NCBI GenBank assembly: GCA_033060915.1
Contig: CM065381.1
Coordinates: 5,326,501 to 5,390,500, forward strand
From: Euryodendron excelsum
Taxonomy: Eukaryota > Streptophyta > Magnoliopsida > Ericales > Pentaphylacaceae
DNA length: 64,000 nt
Reading direction: 5' to 3'
Within the stretch, counting starts at the first letter, position 1. Each line of letters starts with the position of its first letter. The translations under genes were made by a program, and so were the position numbers. This document shows, piece after piece, positions 1-11,379 of this stretch. The notes beneath the pieces are model-generated. The model did not search any database, was not told the DNA's origin, and saw only the letters and a list, made by a program, of their open reading frames with translations.

Positions 1-161
1 TCTTCAACAGATTATAAGTAAAACCTCGACCTTTTCATGTTTGTTTTATTGACCACCACCACCAATTCAAAAAGCCAACAAACCTCATTATACCCCAGAG
101 ATAAAGCTGACCGGTGAACAGCATCTTTGAAATCTTCAGTTCTGTCTCTGATTCTTGCCAT
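1..161 (-). CDS. SYP81: SYP81-type Qa-SNARE syntaxin, first coding exon (partial)
   Basis: Coding exon 84-161 starts with ATG at 161 and encodes 26 residues beginning MARIRDRTEDFKDAV and ending LGYNE. A GT donor follows at 83-82; positions 1-82 are the start of the next intron, and the rest of the gene lies beyond the window's left edge. The opening matches plant SYP81, the Ufe1/syntaxin-18 type Qa-SNARE of the ER. In that family it acts in retrograde Golgi-to-ER fusion, and the N-terminal segment seen here binds the SM protein or tethering partners. The SNARE helix and the tail anchor are not in the window, so integrity of the whole gene cannot be judged. The identification rests on a short but very distinctive N-terminus. 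Confidence 0.8.
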
Positions 162-875
162 ACCTAATACCCAACGACAAATATCTTCTGATCTTCAGTA
201 AGAGAACTCCATTAATCAGTGGCCACACCAATTCCAGCGGATGTTCAACAAGCAGCAATATCGGTTTCTATTCAGATTTTCCCTAGCAATCTCTGGAGAA
301 GATTAAAGGGAAACAAATATCACTTTTCCATTAATCACAGGACAGAAAAAAGAAGTTGTGGCGCAGATTATGAGATAAATAGTGAAATGAAATAAACGAG
401 TATTAAATCAATAAATAAATAAAAACCTGTTCTTTTGTTGTTGTGCTCATATTGGTCTAAGTAACTAAGTCCTGTTTTTCATTTCTTTGTTTTTCTAAAT
501 AAGTAATTCAATCATTTTAAAACTTAAAGACTTCTCAAGTACATTGTTTTTGTTAATTGGTCTTAAATCTACAATACACAGTAGTGTCCAAAACCCACCA
601 CGTATCGATGAAATTCCAATACACAACAAAATCCCTAAACCCAAAAATGAAGTACCTGAAATCCTTTCCAAGTTCAGAAGTATTGTCTCTGCTGTTTTCT
701 AATGGGCAAATATGCGTGTAATTTTGAGAGTGTAATTTTCGTGCTGCCAAACCAAGCCAGAAAGCGAAACTAAAAGCCACAGCTCAGTCTTGCCCGAAAA
801 TCTGCAGTCAAACCAAGGCCTAAAGGGAATGGGAATTTACCCCATGAATATAACCCTAGTGATTCGTTTATTCTT

Positions 876-1146
876 GTGAATCAAATTTGTTTCAAGCATT
901 TTGTTTCAATACTTGGAGCAAAAAACAAACTAATTTCACATGCCAAACAAGACTCAGAGAAGAATTCAATTTGTGTAAGAAATCAAACAAAAGAACTCGA
1001 ATTACTAACGAATTCTAGTGAATCAAATTTGTTTCAAGCATTGTATTTCAATATTTGGAGCCAAAAACAAACTAATTTAACATGCCAAACAAGACTCATG
1101 GCAGAATTCAATTCACGTAAGAAATCAAATAGACGAAATCGAATTG
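876..1146. repeat. Tandem duplication, 142-bp period
   Basis: Two adjacent copies begin GTGAATCAAATTTGTTTCAA at 876 and 1018 and remain alignable over roughly 130 bp, with scattered substitutions. They lie inside the inferred SYP81 leader intron. The short reading frame spanning both copies is not a gene. Confidence 0.85.
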
Positions 1147-1355
1147 CTATGAATCAGTTCCAGTGCCCTGTACAACAATTCCAAGAACTAAAGCGTGTTT
1201 GGTCCTAGCAGGAACAAATTAAACTCATTCATTTATAGTCCGGAGCACATTAACCCGATTGAATGCATGCATATGAATATGTATGAAACCAGATCAGAAC
1301 AAAGATGGATTTTTAGAATGAATCAATCACAGTGCAACGGACAGAAACTCTCACC

Positions 1356-1440
1356 TTCGTGCGATACAAGAGGCTCCTTCACTGGTCGATCAACAAGAGA
1401 GAGAGAGAGATAGAGGGAGAGAAACGTGCTCTGTCTATGA
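1356..1440 (-). promoter_or_regulatory. SYP81: Leader (5' UTR) exon of the SYP81 gene
   Basis: On the minus strand a CT-rich stretch (complement of the GA tract near 1396-1415) leads into a good splice donor, GAAG|GTGAGAG, with the exon ending at 1355/1356. This is the expected shape of a 5' UTR exon, spliced to an acceptor just upstream of the ATG at 161; a TAG at 166-164 is one candidate acceptor. It implies a leader intron of about 1.2 kb. The transcription start was not determined and a further leader exon cannot be excluded. Confidence 0.45.
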
Positions 1441-1449
1441 CTATTCAGT

Positions 1450-4400
1450 CTGAATTGGATCGGTTCTTTTCATAAATTACAGAGTTTACCCGGTAGCTTG
1501 GGAGCAGTCCAATTTGGTCCATGTATCTGAACAATTTACAGCCTGTTTAGAACTGGAGAGAGGAAAAAAAGAAAAGAAGTGAAAGGAAGTGGAGGAGAAA
1601 TTATAGAAAAAATTATTCAAATTTTTTTCCCCTTCCAAGCAAGAAATCAAAAAAAAAAAAAAAGATAACAATTATTTTCCCTTCTTTTCTCAAGTCCCAA
1701 ACAGGTTTTTAATCATTATATTTTTAATTTTTTATAAGGTAGTCCACCGTCAAAATAAAAAATAATTACATGTGCATCCTTAAGGAGCATTTTAAAAAAA
1801 TTTATCCATCAAAACCTAGGGGTTACAGAAAAGAACTGAAATACTTGATAATCAAACTAACTCAGCCTCCTAAGATTTAGTTTGGCTCAGATATATGAGA
1901 GTTTCAGTTTAGTTTTGGTTGTTAAAATGATTCAATTAAAGTATTCTATTTAGTTTTTAGAGAAGTATTTTTAAAATTCAAATTGACCCGAGATGTGGTT
2001 CAATTCTAATTACATATATATTTTTAATTATTATTTGTTATACTTAAATATTATTAATTTATTTTATACATTTTTTAAAACTTTTTAAGAAATGGAGATA
2101 CAAAATTCAGTTTTTTTCCTTTTAATTCTTAATTGAATAAATCAAACTTTAAACAAAACGGAGGACTCGATCTAAACGAGATGAAACCGTAGAGAAGACT
2201 TGACTCAACCTAAACCAATTCAGGGTGGATTGGTTTAGTTTGTGTTCAGTTCTAAGCCAGAAATAACAGAACATTTGTCATTTGGTTGTCCATGGACTAG
2301 GGGGTTTGGTTTGGGGCTCTCTCGGTTATACTTTTGACCCTAAAGTCTATTCACTCTTCTCGCAATGGACATTCTGAATGATTGGTTGATAGGCAGCTTC
2401 CTAACCAGGACTCAGCAGCTAGATATCTGTTTTATTGGGCAAGGTGGGCCATACTGCGTGAATGGTTGGGCTATTATTTATGATATTCAGTTCATTCGCT
2501 ATCTTTTTATTGGGTTTGCCCTAGCTACGAGTTATTTCTGATATATATATATATAATTTGGGATTTTATTATTGTTTAGTTCTATTGTAACATTCATTTT
2601 CTTCGGGGTATTTATTTTTTTATTTTTTATTTTGTAGTAATGCGGTCAGAGTTGTTTGCAGAATTAGCCCAAGGGTAAACCAAATAAGCCCTTAAGCTTG
2701 GACAACTCCCTAGGCAAGGGCAACCCTCAGGCCAGGACTTAAAAAAATATATTTTTTGTTTTTTTTTTTTCTCATTTCATCGTTCTAATTGCAAACCCTA
2801 ACTTCATTTGAGAGAGAGAGAGAGAAACAAATCAAGTTAGAGGTGTAAAAAGGCTATGCGCAAAGACCAAAAGCAAAGACTCGCTCAACATTCAGACCTT
2901 CAGAAATAAAGGGTCTAGACTCTGTAGTGTCTTTCTCTTTCTCTTTAGACTTTTTCTTTCTCTTTTGTGATTGACGAGCTGATGTATTCATTTGGTAATG
3001 AACTTGTTTGGATTAATTTACTCACGCTTTGACAAATTTGTTTCTCATTTTGGTTAAAAGCAAGTCATTCACGCAAGACTAGGAGATTCATGAGAACTAA
3101 ATTTCTTACTGCCTAGCCTCAAGAAAGTTAACATATGAGTTTACATTTATAGCTCAATCCTTATTTCTATTGGGCTACTCTCTAGGTTGGTCTTTTTTTA
3201 TCTTACAACATATGATTTACAGTACACAAGTTATGTATTTATAAGAAAAATGATATAGTCACCGATTTTTTTTTACCGGATTTTCATATATAAGTAAGTG
3301 AATATCACATGTATTAAATAATGTGAATTCATCACTTTGTATCTATTCGTGATGAAAATTTAATTAAAAAAAGCCAATAACTCTAGCATTACTCTATTTA
3401 TAATGGGCATATTATACCAACATCCCTTGCGTTTTTCCATAAAAACACATATTGCTACCTTTGATTTTGTCTTGCTAACACGTGCTTTTGAGGCATATTT
3501 TAAACATATTTTGTCTAGTTGTCACAATTTTAAATATTAAAAATATTTTTTTCAATACTTTTACAATTAGAGAAAATATACGTAAAATGTGCCATGTTAG
3601 TATTTGCCTTTTATAAATTACAGGTTATCCCATTGCAAAGCTAACAAAAGTAACGAACTTACTCTTTTGCCCTTCAATTAAAAAAGTATTGAAATTTTTT
3701 ACAAGATCTATGAGTGGTAAAGCCACACCTCTCCAGCTCTCCTTCACCCAAGCTTATCATAAAATTGAGGGGGTTAGCTTGCTGTTCTTTTCCTGGACCA
3801 ATGTTATGGGTACAAGCCCTCTCAGGGACCAGGCTAGGACCCTCTGGCCTAACCAGGTTAGTCGACTCAACATCTATAGCATGTAATTAAGGCTGCAGAC
3901 AACTAAATCTAGTTGAGTAGCTCAAACATATAACCAATTTATGAGCTTTAACATGTGATTATTTAACTTATTTGTTTCTCTGTCTAATTGAGTCATTGCA
4001 ATCTGAGTAACTTGATTTTATAAGCTTCATAGCTAATGGAATCAAACTCGAGCAAAACACTAAATTGAGTATTGATCCAAAATAATCAAAATATAAAAAA
4101 AAAAAAAAAATTAGGTACTGTTTGGTCGTGTTCTTAATTTTTGTTTCTTGAAAATTGCCAAGGCCGTGTATGGTAAACTATTTTCAAAAATTTTTCTAAA
4201 AATGCCAATTTCAGGTAACAGAAAAAAAATTAATTCACGAGTTTTGAAAAATCGTTTTCATATGAAAATGAAAATAATGAAGTTTTGAAAGTTCTCATTG
4301 CTTTTGCTTCCAGAAACATGGAAAATAAAATTGACAATTTGACTCTAAATTTCATTTCATTCTTTTGAAAGTAGGATAAAACCAGGCTAGGAACTTAATC

Positions 4401-6650
4401 AACAACTGCTAGCACTCAATAATTGCAGAGATTTGTGGTTGATGGTTGTGGGGGCCAATGGCCATGCAGGTTTCTTCATTTCTGATGGTCGGAAAATCGC
4501 AAAGCCTCACCAACTGGGCTAGCCCCTGATCCCTTTTCCGGCTTCAACCCCTATTGTAATCCTTTCCGATGAACCCAACCAAAAAAAAAAATTCGCAAAG
4601 CCTCTGCTGCCCACCCATTTTGACTGTGGGTGGTGGTCTTGCGCTGCCAGGCAGGTTTCTTCAGTTCCGACAGTCTGAGAGTATTTGGGCAAGAAACGAC
4701 CAGAGCAAGAAAATGTACACAAGCTGTCTCTAGGACACAACAATGTAGCACAGCACTTTAGAGTGTGGTAGAGCCTCCAAGACAATTTTCTTTCAGCCCA
4801 ACTGAAATGTTTTTAGAAGTGTGTTTTGAAACACAATTCAGTTTAAAAAAAAAACTAGAAAACTTCCTAATGTTGAGAACTTGAGAGCTCTTTTCAAATG
4901 AAGTCCATGGAGTCAAAAGACACGAAAACATGATGGCTACGTGCAGAAGGGAGCAAGCACAGGGGTCCATGACTCCATGTAAGCCTAAAACCTATGGGGG
5001 CATGAGGTTAATCACCCAAGGCTTATTCCAGCATTCCAATGAGAGTTGTCTCTGTCTACAATTGATTATGACTTGTGATCATTCTACAACCTCATACAGG
5101 ATTTCATACAAAAGAGGGGGCAGTCAATCCATCCCCAGAATTAGTGACTGCCCACCTCCCTGGGGTATTCTTAAGCTCTGCGTTTGAGGGTAATCCACTC
5201 TTTCAGAATAGTTAACCCGAAACCCCAATGGGGGATTGTTAAGGGGGAAACGAGGGTAATCTGATCTTTGAGAACATTTAACTCCGAATGCCTAATGAAA
5301 GGACACCAATTCCAATCCTGGATTTCGAATTGGGCGAGATCAAGAATTCTCACTGTTTCTTATTCATGGACCCAGGATTTAAGCCTACAGACCCATTCAA
5401 AGTTCCTCATACACAAGTTCAAAGTAACAGCATAGCATTTTCTGGATTTTACCGATCAAAGGCATAGCCATATATATAATCAAAGAAACATACAACTAGG
5501 ATGGTCCATTAGAAGAAACTACACATAATGAAATTGGTTGGTTAAAAAAGAGTAATATGAAAGATGTTAGCTTGACTACTAGTTGTACATGAAACTTGAG
5601 CCAAAAAGCTCAGACCAAGCTTATACAACTGAAACCTTAAAGCTAATAGGGAAATCTCGTTCTGCTCTAGTGATACCCTTAACACAGCCTGTTCTACAAG
5701 TCTGCAAATCGAATCTAGAAATGCTCTTAAACCTTAATTAGGTCGTAACTATCCTTAGCAGTGAGGAATGTGATGTTTTGGCAGGCAAGAAGGCAGACCT
5801 GTCCTTGAGCAAAATACATCAGGAACCCAACATATAATACCAGAACAGTACAACCTAAGGGCTCAATCTACAAAATGAAAGAAAAAAGAAAAGTAGCAGA
5901 TCCGTAATTTGATTTTAATTCATTTGGAAGACGAACACCTCCACTCAACTATTTGTAGCACAACTGTTTTTTGCTCTGTGGAAATAACTTTTCATCTTTT
6001 CAAAATTCTACCCTTCTGACTTGCTAAATTTTCTCATCAACTGAATAGTAGTCAAGACTTCATTTTGATAGCTTAAAATGTAGCAAAAAAAATATCAAAT
6101 TGAAAATATCATAGCTTGATTTTTTGAACCCAAGAAAGTATAACCTCCAATCAATTGAGCTTAATTTGATTATTTGACTTCATTGAGCTGACTTTGACAT
6201 TTCCCCAAAATCAAACAACCAAAAGCATAACATTCAAAATCATATTTTCCAAATTTTTTTCCTCCTATTTCTCAGCAAGCGAACAGATATAGATTAAAGA
6301 ACCAAGTATCAGAACATCTTTAATTTGGATGTTTAATAATCCACTGATTTATTTCCAGCGATTAAACCGATATATCATCACAAACTTAAACTAATCAACA
6401 TCATCCAGATCAAATCACTTCAAAATCAAACTCCACATGCATACACACACATATATAGAAATAGATTCCGAGATACTAAGCTAAATTAAAGAATAATAAA
6501 AAATAGATAGATTCAAATGCATAGTGAGAATTCAAACACAAGCGAAATCATTCAATACAAAAGCGAATTCATCAGATTACAGCTTAAACGCAAAGACTAG
6601 AAGGGAGGAGAGAGAGAGAGAGAGAGAGGAGGGGGGGGGGGGGGGGGGGG
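1450..6650. other. Intergenic region with degraded repeats, no gene seen
   Basis: No gene is supported here. From about 1838 to 2262 there is a low-complexity stretch rich in AAACCAAA/TTTGGTTT words with an internal inverted repeat; a similar stretch lies at 35805-36335. A GA microsatellite lies at 2811-2826. A foldback-like repeat at 4110-4330 resembles sequence at 49540-49820 and in the YIF1 intron. Between 4440 and 4700, short segments such as GGTTTCTTCA and CGCAAAGCCTC recur, together with a tRNA-like A-box. Around 5185-5300, two imperfect direct copies of a GGGTAATC-type segment occur. Confidence 0.6.
4110..4330. repeat. Dispersed repeat of the TACTGTTTGGTCG family
   Basis: It begins near TAGGTACTGTTTGGTCG and contains the core CGTTTTCATATGAAAATGAA. 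Related sequence appears at 49540-49820, which ends in CGCAACCAAACAG (complementary to this start), and twice in the last YIF1 intron. The terminal complementarity suggests a small non-autonomous DNA element. Its boundaries are approximate. Confidence 0.5.
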
Positions 6651-6652
6651 GG
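6604..6652. repeat. GA microsatellite joined to a 22-base G run
   Basis: A GA tract (about 6609-6629) is followed by G at 6631-6652. On the sense strand of RCI2 copy 1 this is a run of 22 C starting three bases after the TAA stop codon, then a CT repeat, so it lies at the very start of the 3' UTR. Homopolymers this long are prone to sequencing error, so the exact length is uncertain. Confidence 0.9.
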
Positions 6653-6655
6653 ACA

Positions 6656-6838
6656 TTAGGCAAGCGGTCGGTAGACATCGCCGCGGTAGATATCGCGATC
6701 GACGCAAAGGATCGCATAGAGAGCGTAAACAATTCCAGGAATGTAACCTAGGATAGTCAATACCAAGCATATAAAGAATTCAACCTGCATCAACACCACA
6801 ATATCAACATATAACTATATACGTATATGTGCATATGC

Positions 6839-6873
<35 letters not shown>

Positions 6874-7007
6874 AAGAGACAGAGAAGGGGAGGTGAGAGA
6901 GAGGGGCGGGGGCTTACGCTGCAGCAGCCATGCCTGAAGCAAACACCGACCGGAGGAAGAAAGATTGCGAGTAAGATTTCGCAGAGGATCTCGCATCTGC
7001 TAGCCAT
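6656..7007 (-). CDS. RCI2: PMP3/RCI2 family small membrane protein, copy 1
   Basis: There are two exons, 6918-7007 and 6784 down to 6656. The intron has donor C|GTAAGC and acceptor TGCAG|GTTG. The product is 72 residues, starting MASRCEILCEILLAIFLPPV, with the UPF0057 hallmarks FLPPVGV near residue 16 and LTILGYIPGIVYALYAI near residue 39. Two hydrophobic spans, about 5-23 and 33-55, give the usual two-pass hairpin. Family members sit in the plasma membrane or endomembranes and help maintain membrane potential and ion balance under cold and salt stress. The RDIYRGDVYRPLA tail is the extended C-terminus of one plant subgroup. A second copy on the same strand starts 4.3 kb away at 11312. The sense-strand 5' UTR is CT-rich. 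The family is certain; the exact symbol is not. Confidence 0.93.
6841..6875. repeat. AT/GA compound microsatellite in RCI2 copy 1 intron
   Basis: A TA repeat from about 6839 passes into a GA repeat ending near 6872, within the single intron of RCI2 copy 1. Another GA tract (7031-7049) lies in its 5' UTR. Confidence 0.85.
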
Positions 7008-7230
7008 AGTGGAGTTGAGAGAGAAAGCTTAGAGAGAGAGAGAGAGAGGGCGTGAGAACCGCAGATTTTAGACGTCGATAAGTCTTAATGGAGAAGAAAA
7101 CAAAGGGATCTGATCTGTCGAAGCCGGTTCATGTCGTTGATGGAAGCCTACAAATTATTTAATAAATAAATAAGCAAATGTCTATTATGTCCACCAGTTC
7201 ACTTGACGGTCGTGCATTGTAATTCATAAA

Positions 7231-7670
7231 TTAAACATTTAAACTTGGGGTAAATTGTTATTTTAATCATCGAATTTTGTCATTTTGTAATATTTTGAGT
7301 TCTTTAATTTTTGTAATTAAGTCAATGTAATACTATTCATGATCGGATGTGTGGAAATATATCTCTGTCACATCATTTATCAATTTATATTTGTTACACC
7401 TTAAATTAAAGTCGAAATTTACATCAAATTGTCAGTGATTCCCTATCTATCTCTATATTTGTCTTGTTTATATTAGTTTTTTTATTAATTTAAATTCTAT
7501 AATTACTTGAAATAAGAAGCATATATGTAATAGGGTAGTTTTTCTCATCTCTATTAAAGGACTATACTGCATTAATTATGAAAGTTCAAGAACTGAAATA
7601 AAAATTAAAAATTAAAACAAAAGATTCAAGGGATAAAATAATAATTTACCCTTTAAGTTTTGGATGTTAT
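7231..7670. repeat. Foldback/MITE-like element with terminal inverted repeats
   Basis: The left end, GGGTAAATTGTTATTTTAAT, is complementary to the right end, ATAAAATAATAATTTACCC, over about 40 imperfect bases. The interior is AT-rich with no coding capacity. This fits a small non-autonomous DNA transposon or a solo foldback repeat. Target-site duplications were not resolved. Confidence 0.55.
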
Positions 7671-9665
7671 GAGATATATTGAGAAGCATGTTAGTTGATA
7701 TTATTAATTATTTAACTAAACTTTTACTTGCTATATTTTTCTATGGCTTAATCTAGGTTTTGAAACTAAACTTTGACTTGGTATAAAATTTGAATTGAGA
7801 CACTGTTTAAATTTAAATCTAAGACATTAATTATATACTACCAAACACAACATAAATCAGGTCATGGGTACCCTTTAAAAAATAATATAATATATAAAGG
7901 AATAACTCTAATTGTTGTCTTTAAGTTGGATAACGCATGTAATTTATTTTTCTTTTTCAAATTTTGCTATTAAATCTATTTTATTAGTACTTCAATTAAT
8001 TTGTTTCTCAATAACTGTAAGGGCAAATTTGTAAGACAAAGAATAACAAAAAACTACCCACATAGTTATCTTGGTAATTGCTTCAATTTCTTGTAAATTA
8101 TGGACTCTGCACATCTTATTTTCTTACCGACATTAATAAGATCATCATCTCCGCTAATTCAATAGACACAACAATTGTCATCTCTAGCAATAATCAAATA
8201 CCGTGTGTCCACCCTCTAATGTTAGATGAGTGGAGTTTGGAGAGTTAGGACCCCCCCTCCTTTTTCTTAATAAATGTTCAGGTTTTTGACCAACTACTCT
8301 CGAGAGCTTGCGTAAGGTCACCATTTACTTTAATCGTGTGTAAACTTTATGTATTGTAGAAATAATGGTCACCACTTACGTTTTGTATGTGTTTGATCTT
8401 GTAATGCTAGACCCTAATTACCTTCTTCAATAATATTTTGCTTGGACCTCACTATCTTTGAACAAAAAAGAAAATGAAAACTCATATTCTTGTATGTAGC
8501 TCTTTTTATCTGCCTTTGACTTATAATTTTTTTATTAACTTTTAGTTATAAACATTTAAGAAAAACTACGTGTTCATCTCTAGCTAGCTGCAAACATTGC
8601 TCAATTTTAGGATAATAACCTACAAACAAAAATGTGAATTTTTTTTGTGTGCATGTTAGACATTTTGATTGTCCAATCAAAACACTTATATAAGAACTCA
8701 AGAATCTGATTTTACTTGGACCTTTACTATCTTTGAACAACTATTAGATTAATTTTCTGCTTTATTAAATTTGTTATTTGATTTTATTTCTTAGGTTAAA
8801 AAATAATGACATATTCAATAATATTAATACCATATGCTCATTCCAACTACCTTCTCTAAGAGTTTTTTTATTTTTTATTTTTTTATGGAAACAAGAAAGA
8901 AAACTGGAACTAATATTTTTCACCTTTATTAACAAATAGGATATATATTGGCCTAATAATTTTTGAAAATTGAGATTTCAAATAGAAGAACTTAAAGTGG
9001 GATGTTGTTGAAATTTTGAGCAAAACTCGAGAGACAAAATGATAATTTAACTATCGTTTTTTGGTTTTTTGGTCATAGTAATGGCCAAACATGAAGCTCG
9101 TTTAAATTATCTTATTTTATTAGTGCATGACTTGAAGCTCGTAACATTTTATTAGTTCTTTTAAAAAATTATAAGCTTAAGCATAAGATGATAAAATAAA
9201 CTAATTAATCAATATAAGCTTATACTAATTTCTGAATATATTTGGATGATTTGTATTGGAGTACGAAAATTGTGTGGTCATTTACTTACCTCATTAAGTA
9301 CATATAAAATTATACCTACTAAAAAGCAAACTCATTAAATTAGCATCCAACCAAGTTTTATCAAATTTCAATAAATATATTCCCTAGATATTCATCATTG
9401 AAAATAATCTTAATATTAAAATATCAAAATCAAATGATTACGTGTAGAGCATTACATAAAAAAAAAGTTTATTTTAGAATAATGCATGACTTAATAGCAT
9501 AGATTATAATAGCAGTGGTGGATCCATAATTGTTGTTGAGGGGTTCAATAATTGATGAACAAGCAATTAGTTTTAACATTTTTTAAGCATAAGCCAATAA
9601 ATATGCTAATCAAAACAAGAGCCAATAAGTCATCTTTTCATGTTATATTAACAATTTTAACAAAA

Positions 9666-10040
9666 GAGTAATGTTATATAGCTTGAAAATTTACAAAATT
9701 TATTTACATAATGCTGTGGTTGAATAAGAGCCTTTTACTTTAAAATAAAACACCATCATGATAGCTTTTAATTATAAAAATATCATCGTCACATCATTTT
9801 TTTGGGATTTTAAGTATAAATTTACTTGAAGAAATAATATTTTTCTTACAATAATGTTATACAATTAGAAAATTTATACATAATTTATTACCAGAATGAT
9901 ATGGTTGAATGAGAGTTATTCAATTTAAAACAAAACACTCATCATTATAACTCTTAGTTACAAAGATACCCATTATCGTGGCTCTTAATTACAGATTTTG
10001 GTAAAAATTTTTGTACAAATTTTTAAGAAGAACAGTAGTT
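9666..10040. repeat. Two adjacent copies of dispersed MITE family A
   Basis: Two side-by-side copies (about 9666-9845 and 9850-10040) share ordered words: TAATGTTATA at the start, GAAAATTTA, an ATG(A/C)T(A/G)TGGTTGAAT block, AAACAAAACACTCATCAT-like sequence, and a TTTTTGTACAAATTTT-like end. Related copies occur near 18120, 34603, 52373, 54440, 56589, 56770 and 60050. Confidence 0.6.
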
Positions 10041-10349
10041 TCCTTTTCCTTAAAATATATTTAGCAGTTAGAACTTCAATATGTGCCAAATCAAAGCCAC
10101 AACCCATCTCCAAATCATTTAGATCAGATTCACAATGAGCCAAATAGTATGAGAAAATTTAAGATCTAATCAAAGCCTAAATGTTCAAACAATCATCTTA
10201 CTCTACTCAATGAAGAGCTAAAAGCTTTATTGAATCACAAGAGTTCAAACACCAAATCTGATTTAGGGCATAGGAAAGAACTAGAATTATTGCATTACAG
10301 TCCAAATAAAACTAGAAAGGTTAGAAGAGACAAGCATGAGTTGGAAGAA

Positions 10350-11312
10350 CTAGGCATTGAGAGGACGCCATTCGTCGTCAGGATGTGAATCGTGAACCAC
10401 AATGGCATAGATGGCATAGACTATTCCAGGAACATAGCCCAGGAGAGTCAGTAGCAAGCAGAGGAAGAACTCACACTGCAAAATCAAAACAATGCAAATT
10501 ATATATGCATATATATATATATATATATACGCGTTTGTGTTCAGGCTCTACCTTTAGGCCCCAATTTTTTTTAAAACTTCACTTATTATAGTAAAAGTCA
10601 TAGATGAATTTTACATCATTCCCGATTAACCAAAAAAAAAATACTAAAAATCAACTACACCAGTAAACTTCGAGAAGAAAACACTAGCTTAACTATAAAA
10701 TAAATTGTACAATAAAATTTTTTTTGAAAGCCTCAAATTTTTTAAACATTACTTGCTATAATTAAGTTCCTATTTACATTGTAGAATTTTTTTTGAAAAA
10801 AAGTCCCGTTTCAGATGAGATAAAAACCCCACAAAATGGAGGCCCCAAATTAAGTACCCTAGTTAACTTCAAAAGAAAAAAAATACTGGTTCAACCTAAA
10901 AAAATAAAGCCCACAAAATATTTTTGGAAGTCCTCAATTTTTTTAAAACTTTGTGCTATAGTTTTTGTCATTTTTTGAAAGGAAAAAAAAAAAGAAGAAC
11001 ATGGTCCAAATGAAGAAAAAAAAATAGTAAAAAACAAGAAAGGCGTTAAAAGAGCACAATAGAGAACTTCAAAATAAAAAAAAAAACACTGGTTTAATCA
11101 AAACAATTTACAACCAATTGAAAATTTGTAAAAAAAAAAAAAGCCTCATTTTAAATTGTCGACTCAAATTGTCTTGAACCAACATTGTTTGTGTGTACAT
11201 GGAGAGAGAGAGAGACACATACACTGCAGCAACCACGTCTAAAGAAGACTCCCAGTGGAGGAAGCAAGATTGCAATAAGGATTTCCAAGAAGATCTCACA
11301 CCTATTGGCCAT
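10350..11312 (-). CDS. RCI2: PMP3/RCI2 family small membrane protein, copy 2
   Basis: There are two exons, 11223-11312 and 10475 down to 10350, split at exactly the same codon position as copy 1. The donor is AGT|GTATGT and the acceptor TTGCAG|TGTGAG. The 71-residue product starts MANRCEIFLEILIAILLPPL, has GYVPGIVYAIYAIVV in the second hydrophobic span, and ends DDEWRPLNA. Two membrane helices with the conserved RGCCS-EFF junction define the family, which supports membrane integrity and ion homeostasis under stress. The intron is about 750 bp against 133 bp in copy 1, with several AT and poly-A tracts. The C-terminal tail differs clearly from copy 1, so the tandem duplication is old. A GA tract at 11341-11375 lies in the 5' UTR. 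Confidence 0.93.
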
Positions 11313-11337
11313 CTTCAATTGCAACAGCTAGTACAAA

Positions 11338-11341
<4 letters not shown>

Positions 11342-11375
<34 letters not shown>
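11342..11375. repeat. GA microsatellite in RCI2 copy 2 leader
   Basis: An uninterrupted GA repeat of about 34 bp starts 30 bp upstream of the ATG at 11312. On the sense strand it is a CT tract. Confidence 0.9.

Positions 11376-11379
<4 letters not shown>

Larger units (their letters stand above)
7060..10340. other. Intergenic region between the two RCI2 genes
   Basis: AT-rich and without a credible gene. It holds a foldback element at about 7231-7670, a segment at about 8275-8365 related to one near 57880-57960, and two adjacent copies of a dispersed MITE family (about 9666-9845 and 9850-10040). The remainder has no structure I can name. Confidence 0.55.

Noticed and set aside
876..1208. 110-codon open frame on the plus strand
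   Set aside because: It begins with GTG, spans a tandem duplication and encodes the same peptide twice without family resemblance; it is chance within a leader intron.
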